A stretch of DNA of 50,323 nt from Metasolibacillus sp. GTDB taxonomy: Bacteria; Bacillota; Bacilli; Bacillales_A; Planococcaceae. Below are positions 24,375-33,959 of this stretch, one piece after another (within the stretch, counting starts at the first letter, position 1; each line of letters opens with the position of its first letter). The position numbers were made by a program, and so were the translations under genes. Location of the stretch: positions 1 to 50,323 of the forward strand of contig NZ_JAMBIZ010000030.1 of the NCBI RefSeq assembly GCF_025291715.1. The letters run 5' to 3'. Below the pieces are notes generated by a model, which searched no databases, was not told the origin of the DNA, and saw only the letters and a list, made by a program, of their open reading frames with translations.

Positions 24375-24460
24375 TAGTTCAAAAGTAATGATTCGCACAT
24401 AAGAAGGTAGAATTCGCACGTAAGAACATGAAATTCGCCCGTAAGATACTCGCATTCATC
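24374..24460. repeat. 21-bp-period intergenic repeat, site 1
   Basis: Starting with CTAGTTCAAAAGTAATG, units beginning ATTCGCAC/ATTCGCCC occur at 24391, 24412 and 24433, and a fourth ATTC at 24454, all exactly 21 bp apart. The ends of the units vary. A related site lies at 45029. Confidence 0.75.
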
Positions 24461-24467
24461 AAAAGCT

Positions 24468-24503
24468 AAGGGACAACTCAAATTTTCGAGTTGTCCCTTG
24501 TTT
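24468..24503. terminator. Bidirectional terminator
   Basis: A perfect 12-bp stem (AAGGGACAACTC with GAGTTGTCCCTT) just after the stop codon of the minus-strand peptidase gene. Confidence 0.85.
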
Positions 24504-24507
24504 TATC

Positions 24508-25596
24508 TTATAAAATTACAAGCTCTTTTGTAAATTTCGTTAATACTTCGACACCATTCTCTGTTACGACAACATCGTCCTCAATGCGTACACCTGTTAC
24601 ATCTGCTTTATAAACGCCCGGCTCGATTGTGAATACCATGCCTGGCTGTAAAGCAAGTGTGTTTGTGCCTGTTACAGAAGGGTACTCATGGACAGAGATA
24701 CCTAAGCCGTGTCCTAAGCGGTGCGTGAAGTATTCGCCATAGCCAGCCTCTGTAATCGTGTCACGTGAAATTTTATCTAAATCACATGCGCGTACACCTG
24801 GTTTTACAGCTGCAACTGCACGCTCATTTGCTGCACGGACAGTGTTGTAAATATCCTTTTGCGCATCGCTTACTTCCCCGAAAGCTACTGTGCGGGTAAT
24901 ATCTGAGCAGTAGCCCTCATAAATAACACCTAAGTCAAATAAAATCATATCGCCGCGCTTAATTTTGCGGTTACCTGGTGTGCCATGCGGAGAAGCTGAT
25001 TTTTCACCTGCTAATACCATCGTATCAAAGCTCATTGCATAGCCTTTTGCTTTAATTGCCGATTCAATGGCATTTAAAATTTCCATTTCTGTTTTACCTT
25101 CTGCAATTTCCTTACAGCCGACCTCTACTGCATAATCAGCTAATTTTGCTGCTTCACGCAATTTCACAAGCTCTGCTTCGTCTTTAATAACGCGCATTGC
25201 ATTAATTTGGTCATCAAGACGCTCGAATGATGCAGTTGGGTAAATGCGTGAAAGTGCCTCTAAACGCTCTACTGTTAAGTGAGATTTTTCGATTGCTAAC
25301 TTTGTAATTGCTGTGCCACTTTCTGCAATTTTCTTTGCTAAAACGTCCCAAGCATTGTCTGTATCCAAATGGCCAATCACATCATATGTCCAGCCAGCTG
25401 CCTTCGCATCAGGTACTTCCATTTGTGGACAAATTAAAAACGGCGCTGCCTCTTTAAAAATAACAACACCTAGTAAACGCTCATGCGGGTTGCTTTTGAA
25501 GTTTGAAAAATAAAAAACGTTGTCAGGTGTTGTAATAAAGGCTGCATCGATATTATGTTGCTGTAAATAATTTTGTAATTGTTGAATTTTGCTCAT
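24508..25596 (-). CDS. Xaa-Pro dipeptidase, M24B family
   Basis: A 362-aa pita-bread metallopeptidase. The N-terminal creatinase-like domain is about 1-130 and the catalytic domain follows. Metal ligands: [19 protein letters not shown] (two Asp), [15 protein letters not shown] (His), FTIEPGVY (Glu) and VRIEDDVVV (Glu). It cleaves the bond before proline in dipeptides, for peptide recycling. The start at 25596 follows GGAGGT. It is divergent from ytkL and homologous to the YqhT/YkvY/PepQ group; which orthologue it is remains open. Confidence 0.9.
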   Translation of the reverse strand: MSKIQQLQNYLQQHNIDAAFITTPDNVFYFSNFKSNPHERLLGVVIFKEAAPFLICPQMEVPDAKAAGWTYDVIGHLDTDNAWDVLAKKIAESGTAITKLAIEKSHLTVERLEALSRIYPTASFERLDDQINAMRVIKDEAELVKLREAAKLADYAVEVGCKEIAEGKTEMEILNAIESAIKAKGYAMSFDTMVLAGEKSASPHGTPGNRKIKRGDMILFDLGVIYEGYCSDITRTVAFGEVSDAQKDIYNTVRAANERAVAAVKPGVRACDLDKISRDTITEAGYGEYFTHRLGHGLGISVHEYPSVTGTNTLALQPGMVFTIEPGVYKADVTGVRIEDDVVVTENGVEVLTKFTKELVIL

Positions 25597-25715
25597 TTAA
25601 TAGAACCTCCACGGTGTTGAATGTATTTACTTTAATAGCATATCAAAAAAGAGGGAATTTTGCAGATATAGAGAATATATTTTATGTAATGATTTTTTTG
25701 AAGGAGGCATTTACA

Positions 25716-26396
25716 ATGCAAATTTCTTACCACGGACATTCTGTAGTAAAAATTATAACAAATGATACGACGATTTTAATTGATCCATTCATTCGAGGAA
25801 ATGCTTCAACGGATTTGAAGGTGGAGGAGCAAAAGCCTGAGGTGATTTTGTTGACACACGGACATAATGACCATGTGGGCGATACCGTCGAAATTGCCAA
25901 AGCAAACAATTCGTTAGTTGTTGCACCAAATGAATTAGCAGACTTTATTGGCTGGCAAGGTGTCAATGTCCATAATATGCATATTGGTGGTGCAAAGCAA
26001 TTTGATTTTGGGAAAGTGAAGTTTACGCAAGCTTTCCATGGTTCATCCTATGTAACGGAAAACAATGAAATTATTTATACAGGTATGCCAAGCGGTATTT
26101 TATTTATGGCGGAAGGGCTGACGCTTTATCATGCGGGGGATACGGCATTGTTCGGCGATATGAAATTAATCGGTGAGCGCCATCCAATCGATGTAGCCTT
26201 TTTACCAATTGGTGATAATTTTACGATGGGTCCAGAGGATGCAGCCTATGCGGTATCTTTATTGAAGCCTAAAATTGTCGTGCCGATTCATTACAACACA
26301 TTCCCGCCGATTGCCCAAGACCCGCAAGTGTTTGCGGATTTAGTAGAAGGAGCAGAGGTGCAAATTTTACAGGCTGGGGATTATGTAAAGCTATAA
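25716..26396 (+). CDS. ytkL: Metal-dependent hydrolase YtkL (UPF0173)
   Basis: A 226-aa metallo-beta-lactamase-fold protein: [10 protein letters not shown] at the start, [12 protein letters not shown] metal motif, GDTALFGDM and [10 protein letters not shown] later. The family is conserved in bacteria and archaea, but its substrate is not established. The start at 25716 follows GAAGGAGGC, giving the family's usual length. It is in the same region as B. subtilis ytkL. Confidence 0.92.
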   Translation: MQISYHGHSVVKIITNDTTILIDPFIRGNASTDLKVEEQKPEVILLTHGHNDHVGDTVEIAKANNSLVVAPNELADFIGWQGVNVHNMHIGGAKQFDFGKVKFTQAFHGSSYVTENNEIIYTGMPSGILFMAEGLTLYHAGDTALFGDMKLIGERHPIDVAFLPIGDNFTMGPEDAAYAVSLLKPKIVVPIHYNTFPPIAQDPQVFADLVEGAEVQILQAGDYVKL

Positions 26397-26405
26397 CGAG
26401 GGGGC

Positions 26406-26434
26406 TGTCTGAAAAGGTGGGGCCTTTTCAGACA
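26406..26434. terminator. ytkL hairpin terminator
   Basis: TGTCTGAAAAGG and CCTTTTCAGACA pair around a 5-nt loop. The tail is T-poor, so its efficiency is uncertain. It lies between convergent genes. Confidence 0.65.
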
Positions 26435-26445
26435 TGACCTATATT

Positions 26446-27582
26446 TTACTCGTATACGACAGCGCCATTCACATATGTTTGGTAAATCGTTGTGCGCAAA
26501 TCGAATGGATCGCCATTCCAAATGACAAAATCAGCATCTTTGCCAGCTTCGATGGAGCCAACCTGTGATTCGATGCCTAAATGCTTTGCTGAATTAATCG
26601 TAATTGCTGCAAGTGCCTCGTCCTCTGTTAGTCCATGTTTAATAGCAAGAATGGCGCTTGTTAATAAATGCGTAATGCCGACAACTGGATGATCTGTCGT
26701 AATGGAAAATGGTACACCCGCCTCGCGTAATGCAATTAGCGTATGCCAGCCTTTATTGGCATTTTCATTTTTCGAGCGAGCTGACATTGTTGGTCCAACA
26801 GATACGCGAATATCGTGCTGTGCGATAAAATCAGCCATAAGGTGTCCCTCTGTACAATGCTCAATCGTCATATCGATATCGAATTCGCGTTTAATGCGTA
26901 GTGCTGTTGCAATATCATCTGCACGGTGCGCATGAATGCGAAGAGGTATTTCCTTTTTTAATACTTTACCGATATTTTCTAACCCTAAATTTCGATCACA
27001 AGCACCTTGTTCACGCTTTTCTAAATAGTTTTGACCTGCGATTAGCATTTCACGTAGGCGTCCTGCAACGCCCATACGTGTTGTCGGCATTTTACCTTTT
27101 CCACCGTGCGTATTTTTAGGGTTTTCACCAGTTGCCGCTTTTAGACCAGAGGGGTTTTTGACAATCATTTCATCAACAACTGCTTTGGCAGCTGTTTTCA
27201 CAATAACCATCTCACCACCGAGGACGTTTGCGCTTCCAGGCATAATTTGAACGGTTGTAACACCATTGCGTCTCGCATCTTCAAAGCCGATATCCTGCGG
27301 CTGGATGCCATCTAATGAACTAACCTCAGGTGTTGATTCAGAGCTAATTTCATTAAAGTCATGGCCCGCCTTACCAACACCCTCTGCATGAACCCCTAAA
27401 TGTGTATGAACATCGATTAAGCCGGGTGTAATGATTTTGCCTTGTGCATCAATTGTTGAAGCATTGGCAGGTATTGAAGTGATTGTCCCGATTTCTTTAA
27501 ATTTCCCATTTTCAATGAGTAAATCTCCATGGATTGTTTCACCAGTACCTGTGCGAATTTGTGCATTTTTAATATGTAACAT
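26446..27582 (-). CDS. Amidohydrolase, imidazolonepropionase/prolidase-like
   Basis: A 378-aa TIM-barrel metal hydrolase. The small beta domain at the N-terminus runs to ITPGLIDVHTHLGVH (the HxH motif); further ligands are in IHAHRADD, IEHCTEGH and TTDHPVV, and the C-terminal segment IEAGKDADFVIWNGDP is typical. The substrate is unknown; relatives act on cyclic amides or on Xaa-Pro peptides. The start at 27582 follows AGGAGGG. The neighbouring peptidase and ytkL suggest a degradative group but not a proven pathway. Confidence 0.85.
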   Translation of the reverse strand: MLHIKNAQIRTGTGETIHGDLLIENGKFKEIGTITSIPANASTIDAQGKIITPGLIDVHTHLGVHAEGVGKAGHDFNEISSESTPEVSSLDGIQPQDIGFEDARRNGVTTVQIMPGSANVLGGEMVIVKTAAKAVVDEMIVKNPSGLKAATGENPKNTHGGKGKMPTTRMGVAGRLREMLIAGQNYLEKREQGACDRNLGLENIGKVLKKEIPLRIHAHRADDIATALRIKREFDIDMTIEHCTEGHLMADFIAQHDIRVSVGPTMSARSKNENANKGWHTLIALREAGVPFSITTDHPVVGITHLLTSAILAIKHGLTEDEALAAITINSAKHLGIESQVGSIEAGKDADFVIWNGDPFDLRTTIYQTYVNGAVVYE

Positions 27583-27792
27583 AAAAAATCCCTCCTATTT
27601 TTCAAGTATACTAAATATAAAAAGTGACGGGTATATAGATGACTAAATTATTTTTATTTTCGAAATTCTTTTAAGGTGAAAGCCTTTTGCTAAAACGGTT
27701 TCATTCAAGTAAAATACACTTTTTGTTTTGTATGCATTACTAAGAAATATGATACACTAGCTAGGAAGGAAGATAGGGAAATAGGTGATTGT

Positions 27793-29100
27793 ATGTCAAC
27801 GAAACATGAGAAGATTTTACAGTATATCGAATCATTGCCTGTAGGAGATAAAATTTCAGTTCGCCAAATTGCTAAGGAAATGCAGGTCAGTGAAGGAACG
27901 GCCTATCGTGCAATTAAAGAGGCGGAAAACCGACGACTTGTGAGCTCGATTGAGCGTGTTGGCACAATTCGTATTGAAAAAAAGAAAAAGGAAAACATTG
28001 AGCGTCTAACATTTGCAGAAATTGTCAACATTGTTGACGGGCAAGTGCTTGGTGGCAAAACAGGCTTACATAAAACATTGACGAAATTCGTTATTGGTGC
28101 AATGAAGCTAGATGACATGATGCGTTATACAGATGCAGGGAGCTTGCTCATTGTTGGGAATCGAACACAGGCGCATGAGCATGCTTTAAATGCAGGTGCA
28201 GCCGTATTAATTACGGGTGGCTTTGATACGACAGATGCTAATAAACAATTGGCAAACGAGCTAGAGCTACCAATTATTTCAACGAGCTACGATACATTTA
28301 CCGTTGCTACGATGATTAATCGAGCAATTTACGACCAGCTGATTAAAAAAGATATTTTGCTGATCGAAGATATTTACGTACCGATTGAAGAAACAGCCGT
28401 TTTACAAAATGATCAAACATTAGCTGACTTTAGAGAGCAAAATCGCCGCACTTCACACGGGGCATTCCCTGTTGTGACAAGCCAGCAAAAGCTTGTTGGG
28501 ATGATTACTGTAAAGGATGTCATCGGAAAAGAGGATACGGAGCTTATTGAAAAGGTGATGACGAAAAATCCGATTGCTGGCTCGATGAAAACGAGTGTGG
28601 CATCTGCGGGGCATCGCATGATTTGGGAAGGCATTGATTTATTACCAGTGATTAATGATGACGGCACATTACAAGGGGTCATTAGTCGTCAGGACGTTTT
28701 AAAGGCATTGCAGCTTGCACAGCGTCAGCCACATCAAGGTGAAACAATTGATGATTTAGTGAAAAATGAAATGAAGATGATTGATGATGAAGAGGTTGCG
28801 ATAGAATTTACTGTAACACCTCAGATGACCAATCAATTCGGTGGTATTTCTTATGGTGCATTTACGACATTGCTTGCTGAAGCAGGCGCATTTGCCTTGA
28901 AAAAACGCAAGCGCGGTGAGGCGGTTATAGAAAATATGACCATTTATTTCATTAAGCCTGTACAGATGGAAAGCGTATTAACAGTGAAGCCGAGAATTTT
29001 AGATATGAGTAGGAAATTTGTGAAGATGGATTTTGAAGTATTTAGTGAAACGGTGTTAGTAGGAAAAGCGATGATGACATTCCAGCTACTAGAGCGTTAA
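27793..29100 (+). CDS. ytoI: YtoI: helix-turn-helix, DRTGG, CBS pair and hotdog domains
   Basis: A 435-aa multi-domain protein. In order: winged helix (about 1-65, IRQIAKEMQVSEGTAYRAIKEAE), DRTGG domain (about 70-185), two CBS motifs (about 190-315, with TVKDVIGKED and ISRQDVLKAL), and a PaaI-like thioesterase hotdog (about 330-435, NQFGGISYGAFTTLLAEAGAF). The set suggests a nucleotide-sensing regulator coupled to acyl-CoA binding or hydrolysis; CBS and DRTGG parts of relatives bind adenine nucleotides. The function is unproven. It is placed next to ytpI and nrnA as in B. subtilis. Confidence 0.88.
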   Translation: MSTKHEKILQYIESLPVGDKISVRQIAKEMQVSEGTAYRAIKEAENRRLVSSIERVGTIRIEKKKKENIERLTFAEIVNIVDGQVLGGKTGLHKTLTKFVIGAMKLDDMMRYTDAGSLLIVGNRTQAHEHALNAGAAVLITGGFDTTDANKQLANELELPIISTSYDTFTVATMINRAIYDQLIKKDILLIEDIYVPIEETAVLQNDQTLADFREQNRRTSHGAFPVVTSQQKLVGMITVKDVIGKEDTELIEKVMTKNPIAGSMKTSVASAGHRMIWEGIDLLPVINDDGTLQGVISRQDVLKALQLAQRQPHQGETIDDLVKNEMKMIDDEEVAIEFTVTPQMTNQFGGISYGAFTTLLAEAGAFALKKRKRGEAVIENMTIYFIKPVQMESVLTVKPRILDMSRKFVKMDFEVFSETVLVGKAMMTFQLLER

Positions 29101-29101
29101 A

Positions 29102-29320
29102 AATCAATTACGCCTTGGCGTAATTGCGTCGGGATTTTGATTGTGCTTGCATTTAGTAGAAGTTAATCTAAAAGCGTCACACACGCGTCAACGGTTTTGG
29201 GGCAACATGCTGTTGCCAAAGGACGTGGCGCTCTTAGACTGAGTTCCTCTTTCTAAGTGAGTTTTTGGATGCCCACGCACTATCTATAGCAGAGGGTGTT
29301 TTCTACTGAATCATAATAAA
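29102..29320. repeat. Dispersed structured repeat, copy B (full length)
   Basis: A 219-bp element. The left hairpin is perfect: CAATTACGCC and GGCGTAATTG around TT (29105-29126). Then come AGTAGAAGTTAA, a middle hairpin GGCAAC/GTTGCC (about 29202-29218), and the right end CTACTGAATCATAATAAA. It lies between the ytoI stop and the next terminator. No coding sequence. Confidence 0.8.
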
Positions 29321-29357
29321 AGGCTATCGGAAGAAAGTTGCTTTTCCGATAGCCTCC
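29319..29357. terminator. Bidirectional terminator
   Basis: A 12-bp stem (AGGCTATCGGAA with TTCCGATAGCCT), right after repeat copy B and before the ytpI stop codon. Confidence 0.85.
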
Positions 29358-29361
29358 TAAA

Positions 29362-29670
29362 CTACTTATTGAGCTCATATTCTTCCTGTATATACTGACC
29401 TTCATGGCGAGCGCGTTTATAATTATTATACGCTAAGCCTGCGCCAACAAGGATAAATACGACAGCGACAATATAGCCAACAGTTGTTGGGTAGATGATG
29501 GTTGCATTTAATCCGAATGCAATAACAAAAACGCCAAGTGCAACACCCGCTTTAGCTGTATACCATTTTTTACGTATTGGCAGTGTTGAGCGGAATTGCT
29601 TTGTTTTATAATAAAAATAAAACACAAATGATACAACAATAAAGAAAACAAAAATAAAGTTTAATAACAT
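29362..29670 (-). CDS. ytpI: YtpI family membrane protein
   Basis: A 102-aa protein with three hydrophobic segments (FIFVFFIVVSFVFYFYY; GVALGVFVIAFGLNATII; VGYIVAVVFILVGAGLAY) and a charged tail. The family is of unknown function. The place and orientation opposite nrnA match B. subtilis ytpI. It is preceded by a GGGAGGTTC site. Confidence 0.85.
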   Translation of the reverse strand: MLLNFIFVFFIVVSFVFYFYYKTKQFRSTLPIRKKWYTAKAGVALGVFVIAFGLNATIIYPTTVGYIVAVVFILVGAGLAYNNYKRARHEGQYIQEEYELNK

Positions 29671-29764
29671 TAGTGAACCTCCCGTAAAGCAAAGCTGTTA
29701 TTATTGTACAAACTTTTGACGGAAAATGCGAACGGATTTCACTTGAATTGAGGAGGAAAACTAT

Positions 29765-30706
29765 TTGAAACGTCAAATCATCGACACAATTGAGCAATAT
29801 GAGACAATTATTATCCACCGCCATGTGCGACCAGACCCTGATGCTTATGGCTCACAGTTTGGTTTAAAGGAATTAATCAAGGCAAATTATCCTGAAAAAG
29901 AAGTATACGCTGTAGGAGAACATGATCCATCGCTTACTTTTTTAGCGATGCCTGATGATATACAGGACGAGCTATTTAATGGTGCACTAGTCATTGTGAC
30001 AGATACAGCAAATACCGAGCGTATAGACGATCAGCGTTATGCAAATGGAGAAAGGCTTATTAAAATTGATCACCATCCAAATGATGATGCATATGGCGAT
30101 TTATTATGGGTAGATACAAATGCAAGCTCTGTTAGTGAAATGATTTATGCGTTTTATGAGGAAGGGAAGGCTTATAAAAATTGGCTTCTTCCTGATGCAG
30201 CAGCGCGTTTATTGTTTGCTGGTATTGTAGGGGATACAGGTAGATTTTTATTTTCAAGCTCAACGGTTAAAACGTTCGAAACAGCGGCACAGCTAATCCA
30301 ATATGACTTTGATCGCAACGAAGTGTTTGATGGCATGTACGAAATGGAGCCGCATTTATTGCAGCTACAAGGCTATTTTTATCAATATTTTGAAATGGAT
30401 GAAAATGGAGCCGCATCGCTAAAGATTACAAAGGATATATTGCAGCAATATGGTGTAACAGCGTCTGAAACCTCTCTATTAGTAGGCTCGTTAGGAAATG
30501 TGAAAGGCATTTGCGCATGGGTAATCTTTATTGAGGAAGGTGACACAATTCGTGTGCGCTTACGATCAAAAGGACCTGTTATTAATAAGCTAGCTAAAAA
30601 ATATAATGGTGGAGGCCATCCGTTAGCATCCGGTGCTTCTGCAGCCTCATGGGAGGAAGCAGAGCAAGTTGTAGCGGATTTACAGGAGCTTTGTAAGAAT
30701 TATTAA
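29765..30706 (+). CDS. nrnA: Oligoribonuclease/pAp phosphatase NrnA
   Basis: A 313-aa DHH-DHHA1 protein. Metal motifs: HRHVRPDPDAYGS, VTDTANTERID, IDHHPNDDAYG and GDTGRFLFSS; substrate-binding GGGHPLASGAS is near the C-terminus. It degrades short RNA oligomers (nanoRNA), including pGpG from c-di-GMP breakdown, and dephosphorylates pAp. It starts with TTG 29765 behind GAGGAGGAAAAC. Sixteen bases separate it from dnaE, so they are cotranscribed. Confidence 0.93.
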   Translation: MKRQIIDTIEQYETIIIHRHVRPDPDAYGSQFGLKELIKANYPEKEVYAVGEHDPSLTFLAMPDDIQDELFNGALVIVTDTANTERIDDQRYANGERLIKIDHHPNDDAYGDLLWVDTNASSVSEMIYAFYEEGKAYKNWLLPDAAARLLFAGIVGDTGRFLFSSSTVKTFETAAQLIQYDFDRNEVFDGMYEMEPHLLQLQGYFYQYFEMDENGAASLKITKDILQQYGVTASETSLLVGSLGNVKGICAWVIFIEEGDTIRVRLRSKGPVINKLAKKYNGGGHPLASGASAASWEEAEQVVADLQELCKNY

Positions 30707-30722
30707 TGTAGGAGGGAGCGAA

Positions 30723-33700
30723 ATGGTCGTTTATCCACAAATCAGAACGAGCGCGGATTTATTGAAAAGTACGATACGGATTGAAGCGCTTATCCCTTTT
30801 TTACAGCAGCAAAAGGCAGAGGCATGCGCCATCGTGAATTCGAGGCTATATGGTCTTCTGCCTTTTTGGCACGAGATAAGGAAAGCGGGCATTCGTCCTG
30901 TTATAGGGCTGACAGTGAATGTACAATTTGCAGAGGAAATCCATCTGCCGATTATTTTATATGCTCAAAATAATGTTGGCTATCGTCATTTATTGAAAAT
31001 TAGTAGCAGTGTGGCAATTCGCAAGGATGAGACGCTGCCATTACGCTGGCTAGCAGGCTATGCAGAAGGCTGTATTGCGGTGATTCCTGTATTAGCTAAC
31101 AAGGCAATATGGCTAGAGCAGCGCCAGTTTATAGAGCAACTTCAGCAATTATTTACAGCGCGTTTATTGCTAGGCATTGAAAGGCTGGCAGTTTCAGCTG
31201 AGCGTGAGCCAGAAGCCATCCAGCTGAGCGAGCATTTGAGGCTGCCGATTATGGCGATACATGAAAGCACATTTCTGGCGAAGGATGACCATTTTGCTTA
31301 TGAAGTAGCACGCGCAATTGATACAGGTGTGAAAGAGCGTTTAACCGCGCATTTGAAATTAAAGCACCGCTATGTATTGACGCAAGACGAGTGGCAGCAT
31401 TTTTTCGCAGATCGCCCCGACTGGCTGAAGCAAACAGAGCAAGTTTTAATGAGCTGTCATGTCACGTTGGAGCAGCATGAAACATTGATGCCAAAATTCC
31501 CAGTAAGCAATGGACAAACAGCAGAGCAGCTATTATATGAGCAGGTGTTAAAAGGTTTGCAGCACCGCTTGCAAAGTACCCAAATTCCTGCCTCCTATGA
31601 GCAGCGCATGCGACATGAATTACATGTCATTTGTACGATGGGCTATGCCGATTATTTTTTAATTGTGGAAGACTTTATGCGCTTTGCAAGAGAGCAGCAA
31701 ATTTTAACGGGTCCAGGAAGGGGCTCCTCAGCTAGCTCACTCGTTGCTTATGCCCTGCATATTACACAAGTAGATCCATTGCAGTATGATTTATTATTTG
31801 AGCGTTTTTTAAATCCTGAGCGTATTACATTGCCTGATATCGATATCGATTTTGTCGATACGAAAAGGCAGGAAGTCATTCAATATGTAGCAAAGAAATA
31901 TGGGCAGCAGCATGTGGCGCAAATTATTACATTTGGGACATTGTCAGCAAAGGCGGTCGCAAGAGATGTAGCGAGAATGCTGGAGTTTGAACAAGCAGAG
32001 CTTGAGCAAATTTCGAAAATGCTACCGAATAAGCCTGGAACGATGCTGCAAGATGTTTATAATGAATCTTCAAGCTTGCGTCAATGGATACAGCAAAAGC
32101 CTGAACGTGAGCGTTGGTTTGCCACGGCTAAAAAGCTTGAAGGCTTGCCACGTAATGCCTCTACACATGCGGCAGGTGTTGTCTTAAGCCCTATACCTCT
32201 TGTAGAAGTTGTGCCGATTGAAGAAGGGCATGACCAAATTTTTTTAACGCAATGGCCAATGCAGGAAGTAGAGCAAGCAGGATTATTAAAAATGGACTTT
32301 TTAGGCTTGCGCAATTTAACAATTTTAGAGCAAATTCGTCGGTCTGTGTATTATACGCATGGACAGGATATTCAATTTGAAAATATTCCATTGCAGGATA
32401 TGCAAACATTTGAATTGCTACAAGCAGGAGATACAGCGGGTATTTTCCAATTGGAATCGGAGGGGATGCGCCAAGCGTTGAGAGAAATCAAGCCAACGCA
32501 TTTTTTAGATATTGTAGCGGTCAATGCACTATATCGTCCAGGACCGATGGACTTTATTGCAACATATGCGCGCAGAAAGCATGGACAGGAGCAAGTAACA
32601 TCGCTGCATCCAGTGCTTGAGCCGATACTGCGAGAAACATACGGTGTTTTAATTTATCAGGAGCAAATTATGCGCATTGCACACGTCATGGCAGGGTTTT
32701 CAATTGGAGAAGCCGATATTTTGCGTCGTGCTGTTAGTAAAAAAAAGCGTGAGGAGCTAGAGCATCAGCGTGAACGCTTTATTCAAGGCGCACAGCAAAA
32801 AGGGTACGACCCACAAGTGGCGAATGAGGTGTATGCGTTAATTGTACGCTTTGCCGATTATGGCTTTCCAAAAAGTCATGCGGTTGCATATAGCTTAATT
32901 TCATATCAAATGGCGTATTTAAAGGCACACTATCCTGTGAATTTTTATGCAGCATTACTAACAAATGCGACAGGTAATACAGATAAGCTAGTGCAAATTT
33001 TAATGGAGGCAAAGGCGAAAGGAATAACGATTTTACCACCGTCTATTCAAAAAAGTGAGCGCCATTTTAAAGTGGAAAATGGACAAATTCGCTATAGCCT
33101 ATCAGCGATAAAAGGCGTGCCACAGCCTTTTTTAAAAAGCCTATTGGACGCTAGAAAAAACAGAGAAGCACCGTTTAAAGATTTATTTGATTTAGCTAGC
33201 TCACTTTCAACCGCTGTCTTTCAAGAAAAGACAATTGAACCGTTGATTAAAGCAGGTGCATTAGATGATTTTAATTTGGATCGAGCTGTGTTGCTCGCTT
33301 CCATCGAGGCTGCGAGAAAGCATGTAGATTTTAACGTAGGTAAACCGAAATTAGGTGCAGCGGAACCTTTATCACAGCAGCAAAAGCTACAATATGAAAA
33401 AGAAGTGCTTGGCTTGTATTTGTCAGAGCATCCATTAACTAAATGGCGCACAACGGTTCAAACAACGGCAACGGTATATAATTTGAAGCAGCAGCGTGAT
33501 GGACAATATGTAAAAATGCTTGGAGTCACGGCAGAAATTAAGCAAATTCGCACGAAAAAGGGCGAGCTCATGGCATTTGTCGAGCTACAAGATGAATATG
33601 GTAGCATTTCCGCTACGCTGTTCCCGAAGGAGTTTGCTGCTGTACAGCAGCAGCTTATGGTAGATCATATCGCTTATGTGGAAGGTATTTTAGAGTTTCG

Positions 33701-33755
33701 CTTCGGAAAACCACAATTGAAAGTGAAAAATATGCGGATACAAGTGATGCAATAA
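30723..33755 (+). CDS. dnaE: DNA polymerase III subunit alpha, DnaE type
   Basis: A 1010-aa polymerase, shorter than B. subtilis DnaE (about 1115). The palm catalytic motif LPDIDIDF has Asp372, Asp374 and Asp376. GPGRGSSASSLVAY and FPKSHAVAYSLISYQMAYLK are typical. An OB fold is at the C-terminus (YVKMLGVTAEIKQIRTKKGEL). The N-terminal PHP domain is degenerate: the usual HLHVHS and ALTDHG motifs read YPQIRTS and AIVNSRLYG, so metal-dependent proofreading by it is unlikely. In low-GC Gram-positives DnaE extends primers before handing over to PolC. Translation follows nrnA closely (AGGAGGGAGCG). Confidence 0.95.
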   Translation: MVVYPQIRTSADLLKSTIRIEALIPFLQQQKAEACAIVNSRLYGLLPFWHEIRKAGIRPVIGLTVNVQFAEEIHLPIILYAQNNVGYRHLLKISSSVAIRKDETLPLRWLAGYAEGCIAVIPVLANKAIWLEQRQFIEQLQQLFTARLLLGIERLAVSAEREPEAIQLSEHLRLPIMAIHESTFLAKDDHFAYEVARAIDTGVKERLTAHLKLKHRYVLTQDEWQHFFADRPDWLKQTEQVLMSCHVTLEQHETLMPKFPVSNGQTAEQLLYEQVLKGLQHRLQSTQIPASYEQRMRHELHVICTMGYADYFLIVEDFMRFAREQQILTGPGRGSSASSLVAYALHITQVDPLQYDLLFERFLNPERITLPDIDIDFVDTKRQEVIQYVAKKYGQQHVAQIITFGTLSAKAVARDVARMLEFEQAELEQISKMLPNKPGTMLQDVYNESSSLRQWIQQKPERERWFATAKKLEGLPRNASTHAAGVVLSPIPLVEVVPIEEGHDQIFLTQWPMQEVEQAGLLKMDFLGLRNLTILEQIRRSVYYTHGQDIQFENIPLQDMQTFELLQAGDTAGIFQLESEGMRQALREIKPTHFLDIVAVNALYRPGPMDFIATYARRKHGQEQVTSLHPVLEPILRETYGVLIYQEQIMRIAHVMAGFSIGEADILRRAVSKKKREELEHQRERFIQGAQQKGYDPQVANEVYALIVRFADYGFPKSHAVAYSLISYQMAYLKAHYPVNFYAALLTNATGNTDKLVQILMEAKAKGITILPPSIQKSERHFKVENGQIRYSLSAIKGVPQPFLKSLLDARKNREAPFKDLFDLASSLSTAVFQEKTIEPLIKAGALDDFNLDRAVLLASIEAARKHVDFNVGKPKLGAAEPLSQQQKLQYEKEVLGLYLSEHPLTKWRTTVQTTATVYNLKQQRDGQYVKMLGVTAEIKQIRTKKGELMAFVELQDEYGSISATLFPKEFAAVQQQLMVDHIAYVEGILEFRFGKPQLKVKNMRIQVMQ

Positions 33756-33761
33756 AAGATG

Positions 33762-33806
33762 AAAACTGTGCTAAGTGTAATTTTTTGTACTTGGCACAGT
33801 TTTTTC
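33762..33806 (+). terminator. dnaE terminator
   Basis: AAAACTGTGCTAAGTGTA pairs with TACTTGGCACAGTTTT, followed by TTTTTT. Confidence 0.9.
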
Positions 33807-33842
33807 TTTACTTTTGATGAAATCTTTTGTATATTGTAAATG

Positions 33843-33870
33843 TGCAAAAAGTGGTCAGACCACTTTTGCA
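33843..33870. promoter_or_regulatory. FadR-type operator
   Basis: A 21-bp perfect palindrome (33847-33867) with core GTGGTCAGACCAC. The core TGGTCNGACCA is the classic half-site arrangement bound by FadR-family GntR regulators. A weak promoter (TTGATG-N17-TAAATG) lies just upstream. The single-base centre rules out a normal hairpin loop. It is the likely site for the GntR protein encoded at 34195. Confidence 0.7.
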
Positions 33871-33959
33871 CCTTAAAAATCGCACCTATAAGTAAAAAGC
33901 ATAGAGGGTATGTAGATGACTGCTACATGCTCTCTATCATTTGCACGGCTGATTTACAT

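Noticed and set aside
24391-24460. The 21-bp units considered as a CRISPR array
   Set aside because: There are no constant repeats separated by unique spacers; the units are contiguous and degenerate, and no cas genes are present.
33847-33867. The GTGGTCAGACCAC palindrome considered as a terminator
   Set aside because: The centre is a single base, which cannot form a hairpin loop without losing pairs, and no T-run follows; dnaE already has a terminator upstream.
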